The notes below the pieces were generated by a model. It made no database searches. It worked only from the letters and a program-made list of their open reading frames with translations, and was not told the origin of the DNA. A program made the translations under genes and the position numbers. DNA of 64,000 nucleotides from JBNPEO01 sp050490315 (GTDB taxonomy: Bacteria > Actinomycetota > Actinomycetes > Actinomycetales > Micrococcaceae): assembly GCF_050490315.1 (NCBI RefSeq), contig NZ_JBNPEO010000004.1, positions 62,001-126,000 on the forward strand, given 5' to 3'. Below, one piece after another: positions 1-7,971 of this stretch (position 1 is its first letter; each line of letters opens with the position of its first letter).

Positions 1-1398
1 TTTCTGGGTATCACTGGAGCCATTGCCATCAACGGCTATGACGGTTTCCTGTACTCGATAGGTTTCCTGGTTGCATGGCTTGTGGCGCTGCTTCTCGTGG
101 CAGAACTTTTGCGCAATACCGGCAAATTCACCATGGCGGATGTTTTGTCTTTCAGACTTAAACAACGCCCAGTGCGGATTGCCGCGGCCATCTCAACGCT
201 CGCTGTGTGCTTCTTCTATTTGCTGGCCCAAATGGCAGGCGCGGGAAGCTTGATCTCATTGCTGCTAGGCATCAGTGATTGGGGAGGCCAGGCGTTGGTC
301 ATCACGATCGTTGGCATTTTGATGATTGTGTACGTACTCATCGGTGGAATGAAGGGGACCACGTGGGTCCAGATCATCAAGGCTATTTTGCTGATTGCCG
401 GCGCCGCTGTTATGACCGTCTGGGTGCTTTCGATTTACGGCTTCAACCTTTCAAACCTCCTGGGTGCAGCGGTAGATACGGCCAAGAACCCAGCCGTCCT
501 CAACCCGGGCCTTCAGTACGGTAAAACAGGAACCACCAAGCTGGACTTCATCTCGCTTGGGTTGGCCTTGGTTCTGGGAACCGCTGCCTTGCCGCACGTT
601 TTGATGCGTTTCTACACGGTGCCAACTGCTAAAGAAGCACGCAAATCGGTGGTCTGGGCCATTTGGCTCATCGGCATCTTCTACATCTTCACCTTGGTGT
701 TGGGCTATGGCGCCGGCGCCCTGGTGGGTGCAGACACCATCAAGGCTGCGCCGGGTGGAGTGAATTCGGCAGCGCCATTGCTTGCCTTCTTCCTTGGTGG
801 CCCCCTCTTGCTGGGCTTTATTTCCGCGGTAGCTTTCGCAACGATTCTTGCAGTCGTTGCGGGGTTGACCATTACGGCGGCGGCCTCCTTTGCCCATGAC
901 ATCTACGCGAGCGTATTTGCTAAGGGAAATGTCGACGCCGGCACGGAAGTTAAGGTGGCGCGCCGCACCGTAGTAGTGATTGGCCTTCTAGCCATCCTCG
1001 GTGGCATTTTTGCTAACGGACAAAATGTTGCGTTCCTTGTGGCGTTGGCTTTTGCCGTGGCAGCTTCGGCGAACTTGCCCACCATTGTGTATTCCTTGTT
1101 CTGGAAGAAGTTCACCACTCAAGGTGCGCTGTGGAGTATGTATGGGGGACTGGGATCGGCCATCATTCTGATCGCGTTAAGCCCTGTGGTTTCTGGCAGT
1201 AAAACGTCGATGATCCCGGGAGCACACTTTGCGATTTTCCCGCTCAGTAATCCCGGCATCATTTCGATTCCCTTGGCTTTCTTTTTGGGCTGGTTGGGAA
1301 CGATTTTGGACAAACGCCGCGAAGACGCCAAAAAGCAGGCCGAGATGGAGGTTCGTTCTCTCAGTGGAGCTGGGGCAGAGAAAGCAACCGATCACTAG
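1..1398 (+). CDS. Sodium/solute symporter, ActP/MctC-like (5' partial)
   Basis: The reading frame is open from base 1, so the N-terminus lies outside the window; 465 residues are visible. It is a multi-spanning, strongly hydrophobic membrane protein of the sodium:solute symporter family. The stretch GYDGFLYSIGFLVAWLVALL, the following AELLRNTGKFTMADVLSFRL and the PHVLMRFYTV motif are typical of the cation/acetate (ActP) and monocarboxylate (MctC) branch, which imports acetate, propionate or pyruvate with a cation. The C-terminus ends in a charged cytoplasmic tail (KRREDAKKQAEMEVRS). A strong hairpin terminator follows. The exact substrate is inferred; in this branch a small DUF485 protein often precedes the gene, but that would lie outside the window. 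Confidence 0.88.
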   Translation, partial: FLGITGAIAINGYDGFLYSIGFLVAWLVALLLVAELLRNTGKFTMADVLSFRLKQRPVRIAAAISTLAVCFFYLLAQMAGAGSLISLLLGISDWGGQALVITIVGILMIVYVLIGGMKGTTWVQIIKAILLIAGAAVMTVWVLSIYGFNLSNLLGAAVDTAKNPAVLNPGLQYGKTGTTKLDFISLGLALVLGTAALPHVLMRFYTVPTAKEARKSVVWAIWLIGIFYIFTLVLGYGAGALVGADTIKAAPGGVNSAAPLLAFFLGGPLLLGFISAVAFATILAVVAGLTITAAASFAHDIYASVFAKGNVDAGTEVKVARRTVVVIGLLAILGGIFANGQNVAFLVALAFAVAASANLPTIVYSLFWKKFTTQGALWSMYGGLGSAIILIALSPVVSGSKTSMIPGAHFAIFPLSNPGIISIPLAFFLGWLGTILDKRREDAKKQAEMEVRSLSGAGAEKATDH

Positions 1399-1418
1399 TT
1401 TCGGTGCTTAGGCTCCCG

Positions 1419-1466
1419 AAGGCCCGCCACTTGCTCACAAACGTGGGAGGCAAGTGGTGGGCCTTT
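1419..1466 (+). terminator. Rho-independent terminator after the symporter gene
   Basis: The arm AAGGCCCGCCACTTGC (1419-1434) pairs with GCAAGTGGTGGGCCTT (from 1450) across a 15-nt loop and is followed by TTTT. It sits 20 nt after the symporter stop and separates it from the convergent Lrp-type gene. Confidence 0.85.
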
Positions 1467-1474
1467 TGCTGTGT

Positions 1475-1948
1475 TCAGTTGCCAGTCTCTTCACGCTCCA
1501 AGAGTGGGAGCATCCTAAAGGGAATCAGTTCTCCCATGGCGATTGCGGTGTCAGTGCGCTCAACACCCTCGCAAGCGAGGACTTTACCGTTGACGCGGAA
1601 CAGATCTTCTGCATCTTTAGCAACTACTCGAAGGAAAAGATCCGCAGATCCGCTCAGCGGGTAAGCCTCGAGGATTTCTGGGATGCTGCCTAAACTCTCT
1701 GCCAGTGAGGGCAGCTTTCGTTGCTGGACGTGAACTGACATAAAAGCTGAGAGTGTGTAACCCAAAGCGGCTGGATTGATCCGGCGCTCAAAGTTCAAAA
1801 ACACCTTGTTTTTCTCGAGCTGGCTCATTCGAGCCTGGACGGTATTGCGGGAAATGCCGGTCACTTGGGCCAAAGCAACTACGGTTCGGCGCGGATCTTC
1901 GGCGAGGGCTGCGAGCAACTTTGCATCGGTCCCATCTAGAGAGTACAT
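1475..1948 (-). CDS. Lrp/AsnC family transcriptional regulator
   Basis: A 157-residue protein (MYSLDGTDAKLLAAL...) with an N-terminal helix-turn-helix (around residues 20-45, VTGISRNTVQARMSQLEKN) and a C-terminal RAM ligand-binding domain, the standard Lrp/AsnC architecture. I chose the ATG at 1948 because a TATTCT box lies exactly 7 nt upstream (1956-1961), a leaderless promoter, and because Lrp proteins normally begin right at this point. The frame stays open upstream to a TTG at 1999. The gene is divergent from the branched-chain 2-oxoacid dehydrogenase operon, the arrangement known for BkdR-type activators, so control of that operon by branched-chain amino or keto acids is the likely job. 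That link is inferred from context. Confidence 0.85.
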   Translation of the reverse strand: MYSLDGTDAKLLAALAEDPRRTVVALAQVTGISRNTVQARMSQLEKNKVFLNFERRINPAALGYTLSAFMSVHVQQRKLPSLAESLGSIPEILEAYPLSGSADLFLRVVAKDAEDLFRVNGKVLACEGVERTDTAIAMGELIPFRMLPLLEREETGN

Positions 1949-1955
1949 AATGCGC

Positions 1956-1961
1956 AGAATA
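1956..1961 (-). promoter_or_regulatory. Leaderless -10 box of the lrp-type gene
   Basis: On the minus strand TATTCT is followed by 7 nt and then the ATG at 1948. No Shine-Dalgarno is present. The spacing matches the other leaderless starts in this window. Confidence 0.6.
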
Positions 1962-2047
1962 GCACTGTTGCTTCCCTCGGGTCTGAGCATTTTGCTCAAG
2001 CTGTTCGCGGGTGGTTGTACTCATTGCAACTTGTGAGTAGGGTCACA

Positions 2048-2079
2048 TTAACCGTGGGCAATGGCGCCCACGGGGTTAA
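2048..2079. promoter_or_regulatory. Palindrome between lrp-type gene and bkd operon (candidate operator)
   Basis: Inverted repeat with inner arms CCGTGGGC / GCCCACGG (6-nt spacer) and outer TTAACC / GGTTAA, the right arm carrying two extra G. It is the only strong dyad in the 206-bp divergent region. It lies upstream of a possible TACTGT -10 (2119-2124) for the dehydrogenase operon, so it is a plausible site for the adjacent regulator. Hairpin formation in RNA is the alternative. Confidence 0.45.
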
Positions 2080-2154
2080 GACTGAACGGCTCGCGGCAGG
2101 GGCAATCCTCTTGTCGGATACTGTTCCTTCACGCCGGGAAGGTCGCTGGCAAAA

Positions 2155-3258
2155 GTGTTAAGCAACGACTCACAAACATTCGTTCAGCTCATTTCAGCCG
2201 AGGGCACACGCACCCCAAGCGCCGAGTGGGATCCGTGGCTGAGCGACGTTGATGAAGCTACGCTCGTAGGTCTCTACGAAGACATGGTGGTTATCCGTCG
2301 GATCGATAATGAAGCAACAGCGCTTCAACGCCAAGGCGAACTCGCGTTGTGGCCGCCGCTCTTAGGTCAAGAAGCATCTCAGATCGGCTCAGGCCGGGCG
2401 CTTCGACACGATGACTTTGTCTTTTCCAGCTACCGCGAGAACGGTGTGGCCTATTGCCGCGGTGTGGACTTCACGGACATCCTGCGAGTGTGGCGAGGCA
2501 ACGCCTCGGCCGGTTGGGATCCCTTCACTATCAACATGGCCACCCCACAAATCATCATCGGCGCCCAGACACTCCATGGCGTTGGTTACGCCATGGGAGT
2601 CCAGTTCGACGGCGCCAGTACGGCAGTGGTGACCTACTTCGGCGACGGTGCTACGAGTGAGGGCGACGTCAATGAAGCCATGGTGTTCGCAGCGAGTTTT
2701 CAGGCACCCGTGGTTTTCTTTTGCCAAAATAATCACTGGGCCATCTCAGAGCCGGTAACTCTCCAAAGCCACGTGCAGATCGCAGACCGTGCGGCAGGCT
2801 TTGGTATTCCGGCCATCCGGGTAGACGGCAACGATGTCCTCGCTGTTTTGGCGGCATCACGAAGCGCCTTGGAGCGAGCCAGGACCGGTGGCGGCCCCAC
2901 TTTTATTGAAGCCGTCACCTACCGTATGGGACCACACACCACCGCTGATGACCCCACCAGGTACCGGGACGCCAACGAACTCGAAGACTGGCGTGCCAAG
3001 GATCCGATTCTGCGCCTTGAACGCCACCTCGATTCGCTCGGCGTCCTGAGTGATGAAGTGAAAGCCCACGTGAAAAACAAGGAAGACTCTGTAGCTGCTG
3101 CCCTCCGGGCCGGCATCGTCTCCATGGAAGAGCCTCGAGCTGAGCAGATCTTCGAACACGTCTACGCCGAGCCTCACTCCTTCTTGGAGCGCCAACAGGA
3201 CCATTACCAGCGGTACTTGCAGATGATGGGTTCCGACAACTCAGCAGGAGCCTTGTGA
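2155..3258 (+). CDS. bkdA: Branched-chain 2-oxoacid dehydrogenase E1 component, alpha subunit
   Basis: 367 residues, GTG start. The thiamine-diphosphate motif is present: GDG at about residue 163, then NN about 30 residues later (FFCQNNHW). With E1beta it decarboxylates branched-chain 2-oxo acids and passes the acyl group to the E2 lipoyl arm. Length and the YFGDGATSEGDVNEAM stretch fit both the pyruvate and branched-chain E1alpha families. I prefer branched-chain because of the neighbouring methylcrotonyl-CoA carboxylase set and the Lrp-type regulator. First gene of a three-gene operon; its stop overlaps the next start. No E3 (lipoamide dehydrogenase) gene is in the window, so E3 must be shared from elsewhere. 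Confidence 0.88.
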   Translation: MLSNDSQTFVQLISAEGTRTPSAEWDPWLSDVDEATLVGLYEDMVVIRRIDNEATALQRQGELALWPPLLGQEASQIGSGRALRHDDFVFSSYRENGVAYCRGVDFTDILRVWRGNASAGWDPFTINMATPQIIIGAQTLHGVGYAMGVQFDGASTAVVTYFGDGATSEGDVNEAMVFAASFQAPVVFFCQNNHWAISEPVTLQSHVQIADRAAGFGIPAIRVDGNDVLAVLAASRSALERARTGGGPTFIEAVTYRMGPHTTADDPTRYRDANELEDWRAKDPILRLERHLDSLGVLSDEVKAHVKNKEDSVAAALRAGIVSMEEPRAEQIFEHVYAEPHSFLERQQDHYQRYLQMMGSDNSAGAL

Positions 3259-4265
3259 TGACCTCGATGACGTTTTCCCGTGCCATAAACTCCGGCCTGC
3301 GCCGTGCCATGGATGCTGACCCCAAAGTTGTCCTGATGGGGGAGGATATTGGCGCTTTGGGTGGGGTGTTCCGCATTACGGATGGTTTGCAAAAGGACTT
3401 TGGTGCCCACCGAGTCATTGACACACCTTTGGCGGAATCTGCCATCATCGGCACCTCCGTGGGGTTGGCCTACCGCGGTTACCGGCCCGTGTGTGAGATT
3501 CAGTTTGATGGCTTTATCTACCCGGCCTTTGATCAAATTGTTAGCCAAGTGGCCAAGCTCCATTACAGGACTCAAGGTGCCGTCAAGATGCCCTTGACCA
3601 TCCGGGTGCCTTTTGGTGGTGGGATTGGTTCACCTGAACACCACTCCGAATCGCCGGAAGCGTACTTCACCCACACTTCAGGTCTTCGCGTGATCTCAGT
3701 ATCCAACCCGCAAGATGCGTACACGATGATCCAACAGGCCATTGCCTGTGACGACCCGGTGCTTTATTTCGAACCAAAGCGCAGGTATCACGACAAGGGC
3801 GAGGTGGAGGAATCCACCACTGAAGCGGTGCTACCCATGGGGAGTGCCGCCGTCGTACATGCTGGTGCGGATGTCACGTTGGTGGCCTATGGACCACTGG
3901 TCAAGACCGCGCGGGACGCAGCGGTTGCCGCGTCTGACGAAGGTATTTCTGTAGAAGTGATTGATTTGCGCTCCCTAGCGCCAATCGACTTCGCCACCTT
4001 GGAAGCGTCGGTACGCAAGACCGGTCGCTTGGTGATCGCTCACGAAGCTGCGCAATCAGGTGGACTCGGCGCGGAGATCGCTGCCAGCATCACTGAACGT
4101 TGCTTCTACTTCCTTGAGGCGGCCCCAATACGCGTGACGGGCTTTGATATCCCGTACCCCTATTCGAAGTTGGAACTGCATCACTTGCCGGATTTAGACA
4201 GGATCCTAGACGGCGTGGACCGGGCCCTGGGCCGGCACAACTCTTTGAGCGGATTGGAAGCGTGA
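3258..4265 (+). CDS. bkdB: Branched-chain 2-oxoacid dehydrogenase E1 component, beta subunit
   Basis: 335 residues, the usual length for E1beta. Typical signatures are MGEDIGALGGVFRITDGL near the N-terminus, DTPLAESAIIGTSVGLAYRG, EIQFDGFIYPAFDQI, the central GGGIGSPEHHSESPEAYF and PVLYFEPKRRY. It completes the TPP site with the alpha subunit. The start could be the GTG at 3255 or the ATG at 3258; both overlap the alpha-subunit stop (GTGATGA), and CAGGAG at 3243-3248 serves either. Translational coupling gives equal subunit supply. Confidence 0.9.
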   Translation: MTSMTFSRAINSGLRRAMDADPKVVLMGEDIGALGGVFRITDGLQKDFGAHRVIDTPLAESAIIGTSVGLAYRGYRPVCEIQFDGFIYPAFDQIVSQVAKLHYRTQGAVKMPLTIRVPFGGGIGSPEHHSESPEAYFTHTSGLRVISVSNPQDAYTMIQQAIACDDPVLYFEPKRRYHDKGEVEESTTEAVLPMGSAAVVHAGADVTLVAYGPLVKTARDAAVAASDEGISVEVIDLRSLAPIDFATLEASVRKTGRLVIAHEAAQSGGLGAEIAASITERCFYFLEAAPIRVTGFDIPYPYSKLELHHLPDLDRILDGVDRALGRHNSLSGLEA

Positions 4266-5581
4266 GAACAACAATGAGGCGCGAATTTAGGCTCCCAGAT
4301 CTGGGCGAAGGCCTCACCGAGTCAGAGATACTCTCGTGGCACGTTGCCCCGGGGGACACTGTGGAGTTGAACCAAATCATCGCCGAGGTAGAAACAGCTA
4401 AGGCCGTGGTGGAATTACCGTCGCCTTTCGCCGGAGTGGTGCTTGAACTGCATGAACCAGCCGGAACAGTGGTTGAAGTTGGTAAACCGATCGTTTCCTT
4501 TGACGTTCCCGACGACGGCGCCGCCCCGGACCCCAGTAATGGAACCGGCGGCGCTGCAATCAGTGAAGGCGCTCTGGAAGGGGAGCCCAAGCGGGAACCA
4601 AACTTGGTGGGTTACGGTGCCGTGGTCGATCGCGGGGGCCGGCCGAGCCGCCGTGCCCGGGCAGGTGTTCCAGCAACAGTTACTACGGCAGTAACCACGC
4701 ATGTAGCAGTAACGGCATCACCCGAACGGCCGCGCTCTACACCGCCGGTGCGAAAACTGGCCAAAGATCTGGGCTTGGACCTCACTCAGCTCACTGGCAC
4801 TGGACCTAGTGGTTTGATCACCCGCACCGATGTCCAACAGTGCAGTGCCCGATCTGAGGGAAGCGCCGATTCTGCGGGGGAGCGGGAGACGCGCACGCCC
4901 ATCAAAGGGGTCCGCAAGCACACGGCTGCAGCCATGGTTTCTAGCGCTTTTACTGCGCCGCACGCCACCGAGTTCCTGACCATTGATGTCACTGCCACGA
5001 TGGAACTCTTGGCACGGCTCAAGGCCAGCAAACAATACGCGCAGGTCCGCATCACGCCGCTCACGATCGTTGCTAGGGCCCTGCTCGTGGCGCTCAAAGC
5101 AAACCCCAGCCTCAACTCTCAGTGGGACGAAGCGGCTCAAGAAATTGTGCAGTTCAACTACGTCAACCTAGGCATAGCCGCTGCTACACCCCGTGGACTG
5201 ACAGTGCCGAACATTAAGGACGCCCAAGACCTGACGTTTTTGGCTCTGGCTGAAGAGCTTGGCGAACTAACCCAAACCGCGCGGGCGGGCAAAACTTCCC
5301 CGCTGAACTTGAGTGGCGGAACCATCTCCATTACCAATATTGGTGTGTTTGGGATTGACGCTGGCACGCCGATTCTGAATCCCGGTGAAGCGGCAATCCT
5401 TGCCATGGGTTCGGTGCGTAAGCTCCCGTGGGAGTACCAGGGCGAAGTAGCACTGCGCGAGGTGATGACACTGAGCCTGTCTTTTGATCACCGGCTTGTT
5501 GACGGGGAGCAAGGTTCGCGGTTCTTGGCTGACGTCGGCGCTTTGCTCAAGGATCCAGCGCTCGCACTAACGATGGGCTAG
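4262..5581 (+). CDS. bkdC: Branched-chain 2-oxoacid dehydrogenase E2 (dihydrolipoyl acyltransferase)
   Basis: 439 residues with the full E2 architecture. There is one N-terminal lipoyl domain with the modified lysine in EVETAKAVVE (K47), a linker, a peripheral subunit-binding domain around residues 160-195 (STPPVRKLAKDLGLDL), and a C-terminal catalytic domain with SFDHRLVDG (H410). It forms the core of the complex and transfers the branched acyl group to CoA. The GTG start overlaps the E1beta stop by 4 nt; an ATG 12 nt downstream is an alternative. The gene ends tail to tail with the TetR gene, the two stop codons sharing the tetranucleotide CTAG at 5578-5581. Confidence 0.9.
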   Translation: MRTTMRREFRLPDLGEGLTESEILSWHVAPGDTVELNQIIAEVETAKAVVELPSPFAGVVLELHEPAGTVVEVGKPIVSFDVPDDGAAPDPSNGTGGAAISEGALEGEPKREPNLVGYGAVVDRGGRPSRRARAGVPATVTTAVTTHVAVTASPERPRSTPPVRKLAKDLGLDLTQLTGTGPSGLITRTDVQQCSARSEGSADSAGERETRTPIKGVRKHTAAAMVSSAFTAPHATEFLTIDVTATMELLARLKASKQYAQVRITPLTIVARALLVALKANPSLNSQWDEAAQEIVQFNYVNLGIAAATPRGLTVPNIKDAQDLTFLALAEELGELTQTARAGKTSPLNLSGGTISITNIGVFGIDAGTPILNPGEAAILAMGSVRKLPWEYQGEVALREVMTLSLSFDHRLVDGEQGSRFLADVGALLKDPALALTMG

Positions 5582-6261
5582 GCGCCGGCGGTCAGTGCGG
5601 CAAGGGCCAGCTCTTCCAAAATTCCAGCGGCTGTTTTGCGGGCGACGCTGGTTCCTTGCCCTCTGAGCGAATGCGGCGTGGAGTTGATGAGTCCAAAAGT
5701 GGCATGGGCGCGTAGGCGTAGCTCGGCCACCGAGTCACTCGAGTGGATCGCGCCTAATTGCTCCACCCACAGCTCTACATATTGCCGCTGCAGGGAACGG
5801 ACTTCGGAGCGGCATTGTGGGCTGACGTTGTCCAGGTCCCGGTCTTGAACCCGGATCACGTCAACGTTGCTCAGTGCAAAATCCACGTGAAAGTGGACCA
5901 GCTCTGTCAAGGTCGCTCGGGGATCCACGGAGCGGGCTGCCACCAATGAACCGCCAGACAATAGGCCGCGGCTTACCGTCAACAACACCTCGTCCAGTAC
6001 GGATTGTTTGCCGGGGAAGTGTCGGTAAACCGCTGGGCCGCTGATACCTACGGCGGCGCCCAAATCCTCGAGCGAAACCCTGCTGTACCCCTTGGACGCA
6101 AAGAGGTTTGCGGCGGCAGCAAGGAGGGCTCGGCGTCGCTCTTCTTTGGCCAAGCTCCGCTGGGTTTGCCGTGCGATTGCCGAGTCCTCACCGTCACTTG
6201 ACGAGGTTAATTCTGGCTGGTTTTGAGTGTTCACGTGATCCTTTGTCAGTGTGGTGGACAT
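5578..6261 (-). CDS. TetR family transcriptional regulator of the acyl-CoA catabolic operon
   Basis: 227 residues. A roughly 40-residue hydrophilic N-terminal tail precedes the TetR DNA-binding domain (RRRALLAAAANLFASKGYSR, then VSLEDLGAAVGISGPAVYRH and FPGKQSVL). The C-terminal ligand-binding domain resembles that of TetR proteins beside mycobacterial acyl-CoA carboxylase/acyl-CoA dehydrogenase genes such as Rv2506. It is transcribed away from accD1 with about 95 bp between the starts, so it probably represses that operon and responds to an acyl-CoA. The start may be the ATG at 6261 or a GTG one codon earlier. Confidence 0.87.
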   Translation of the reverse strand: MSTTLTKDHVNTQNQPELTSSSDGEDSAIARQTQRSLAKEERRRALLAAAANLFASKGYSRVSLEDLGAAVGISGPAVYRHFPGKQSVLDEVLLTVSRGLLSGGSLVAARSVDPRATLTELVHFHVDFALSNVDVIRVQDRDLDNVSPQCRSEVRSLQRQYVELWVEQLGAIHSSDSVAELRLRAHATFGLINSTPHSLRGQGTSVARKTAAGILEELALAALTAGA

Positions 6262-6275
6262 CACGGTTATTAGAG

Positions 6276-6307
6276 ACTAACGTAAAACTCAGTTATCCGG
6301 TACTAAC
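6276..6307. promoter_or_regulatory. Candidate TetR operator region upstream of accD1
   Basis: Between the divergent TetR and carboxylase genes lies the odd-centred dyad AACT-C-AGTT (6286-6294), flanked by two copies of ACTAAC (6276-6281 and 6302-6307). This is the only repeated structure in the gap and is where an autoregulated TetR repressor would bind. The signal is short. Confidence 0.3.
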
Positions 6308-6356
6308 CAAAATGACAGCGGATTGTGCCGCATCAAAGCACCTAGGAAGCAGGTCA

Positions 6357-7964
6357 ATGGAGACCCTCGCCACCACGCTGGATCGCGAATCCGCGCCGTT
6401 CCTCGTTAATGAGCAAGCCCAAAAAGCGCTCGTAACCGAACTCCGTCACAAGCTGGAAACCACCGCACTAGGGGGCCCAGAAGCATCACGTGAGCGGCAC
6501 ATTGCCCGTGGCAAACTTTTGCCTCGCGAGCGTATCAATCGCCTGCTCGACGACGGCAGCCCGTTCCTGGAGATCGCACCTTTGGCAGCAAACCGCATGT
6601 ATAACGACGACAGCCCGGGCGCTGGTGTGATCGCCGGGATCGGTTTGGTTCATTCACGCCACGTGATGATCATTTCCAATGACGCCACAGTCAAGGGCGG
6701 AACCTACTATCCGCTAACCGTCAAAAAGCATCTGAGAGCCCAGGAAATTGCTCTCGAGAACAAGCTTCCCTGCATTTATTTAGTAGATTCCGGCGGAGCG
6801 TTTCTTCCTAAACAGGACGAGGTTTTCCCGGACAAAGAACACTTTGGCCGCATCTTTTTCAACCAGGCCAAAATGTCTGCCGCCAAGATTCCACAAATAG
6901 CCTCGGTAATGGGCTCGTGCACGGCCGGTGGCGCCTACGTGCCAGCGATGAGCGATGAGACGGTGATTGTCCGCAACCAGGGCACCATTTTTTTGGGTGG
7001 CCCTCCGCTCGTTAAAGCAGCTATCGGCGAGATCGTTACGGCCGAGGAGCTTGGCGGCGGTGATGTGCACTCACGAATTTCCGGTGTCACTGACCATCTG
7101 GCAGAGAACGATGAACATGCACTCCAGATTGTCCGGGACATCGTGTCCACACTGCCGCAACAGCCTGCACCGGCGTGGGAAGTCACTGAGAGCACTGAAC
7201 CAACGGTCGACCCGGAGGAGATTTACGGTGCCGTCCCGGTTGATGTGAACGCCCCCTATGACGTCCATGAGGTCATTGCGCGCTTGGTAGATGAAAGCCA
7301 GTTCCACGAATTCAAAAAGAACTACGGAACCACTTTGGTGACTGGCTTTGCCAAAATTCACGGTCACCCGGTAGGCATCGTGGCTAACAACGGTGTCCTG
7401 TTCAGCGAATCCTCACTCAAGGGCGCCCACTTTATTGAACTCTGCGATCAGCGAGGCATCCCCCTGCTGTTTCTGCAAAACCTAGCCGGTTTTATGGTCG
7501 GCAAAGACTACGAACACGGCGGCATTGCCAAAAACGGGGCCAAAATGGTCACCGCCGTGGCCACCGCTCGCGTACCCAAATTGACAGTTGTGATTGGCGG
7601 TTCCTTCGGGGCAGGAAACTATTCCATGTGCGGGCGCGCTTACTCGCCCCGATTCTTGTGGATGTGGCCCGCCGCTCGCATCTCGGTGATGGGCGGCAAC
7701 CAAGCATCGGGAGTGTTGGCCACCGTCAAACGCGAGCAGATGGAATCCCGCGGCCAAGAATGGTCTAGCGAGGAAGAGGAAGCATTCCGGGCGCCCATCC
7801 GCGAACAGTATGAGGACCAAGGCAGCCCGTACTATTCAACCGCCCGCCTCTGGGACGACGGCGTCATTGACCCTGCGGAGACCCGCACCGTTGTGGGACT
7901 CGCCCTTGATGTTGTTTCCCGTACACCACTGCCGGAGACCTCCTTCGGCCTCTTCCGGATGTGA
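6357..7964 (+). CDS. accD1: Methylcrotonyl-CoA carboxylase-type carboxyltransferase (beta) subunit
   Basis: 535 residues, normal for the biotin-dependent carboxyltransferase beta subunit. The N- and C-crotonase-like halves are present, with the oxyanion region GSCTAGGAYVPAMSDE and the subunit-specific stretch GAGNYSMCGRAYSPRFLWMW followed by ISVMGGNQASGVLATV. That stretch is diagnostic of the methylcrotonyl-CoA branch rather than acetyl/propionyl-CoA. It moves the carboxyl group from biotin to 3-methylcrotonyl-CoA in leucine breakdown. I chose the ATG at 6357 over upstream in-frame starts because AGGAAGCAGG precedes it and the product then begins like its family. Only 7 nt separate it from the alpha subunit. 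Confidence 0.9.
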   Translation: METLATTLDRESAPFLVNEQAQKALVTELRHKLETTALGGPEASRERHIARGKLLPRERINRLLDDGSPFLEIAPLAANRMYNDDSPGAGVIAGIGLVHSRHVMIISNDATVKGGTYYPLTVKKHLRAQEIALENKLPCIYLVDSGGAFLPKQDEVFPDKEHFGRIFFNQAKMSAAKIPQIASVMGSCTAGGAYVPAMSDETVIVRNQGTIFLGGPPLVKAAIGEIVTAEELGGGDVHSRISGVTDHLAENDEHALQIVRDIVSTLPQQPAPAWEVTESTEPTVDPEEIYGAVPVDVNAPYDVHEVIARLVDESQFHEFKKNYGTTLVTGFAKIHGHPVGIVANNGVLFSESSLKGAHFIELCDQRGIPLLFLQNLAGFMVGKDYEHGGIAKNGAKMVTAVATARVPKLTVVIGGSFGAGNYSMCGRAYSPRFLWMWPAARISVMGGNQASGVLATVKREQMESRGQEWSSEEEEAFRAPIREQYEDQGSPYYSTARLWDDGVIDPAETRTVVGLALDVVSRTPLPETSFGLFRM

Positions 7965-7971
7965 GCCGTCG

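Noticed and set aside
1788..2024. Alternative N-terminus MSTTTREQLEQNAQ for the Lrp-type regulator through a frameshift
   Set aside because: It looked protein-like, but the gene starts cleanly at ATG 1948 with a leaderless TATTCT box 7 nt upstream and a normal family length, so no frameshift is needed.
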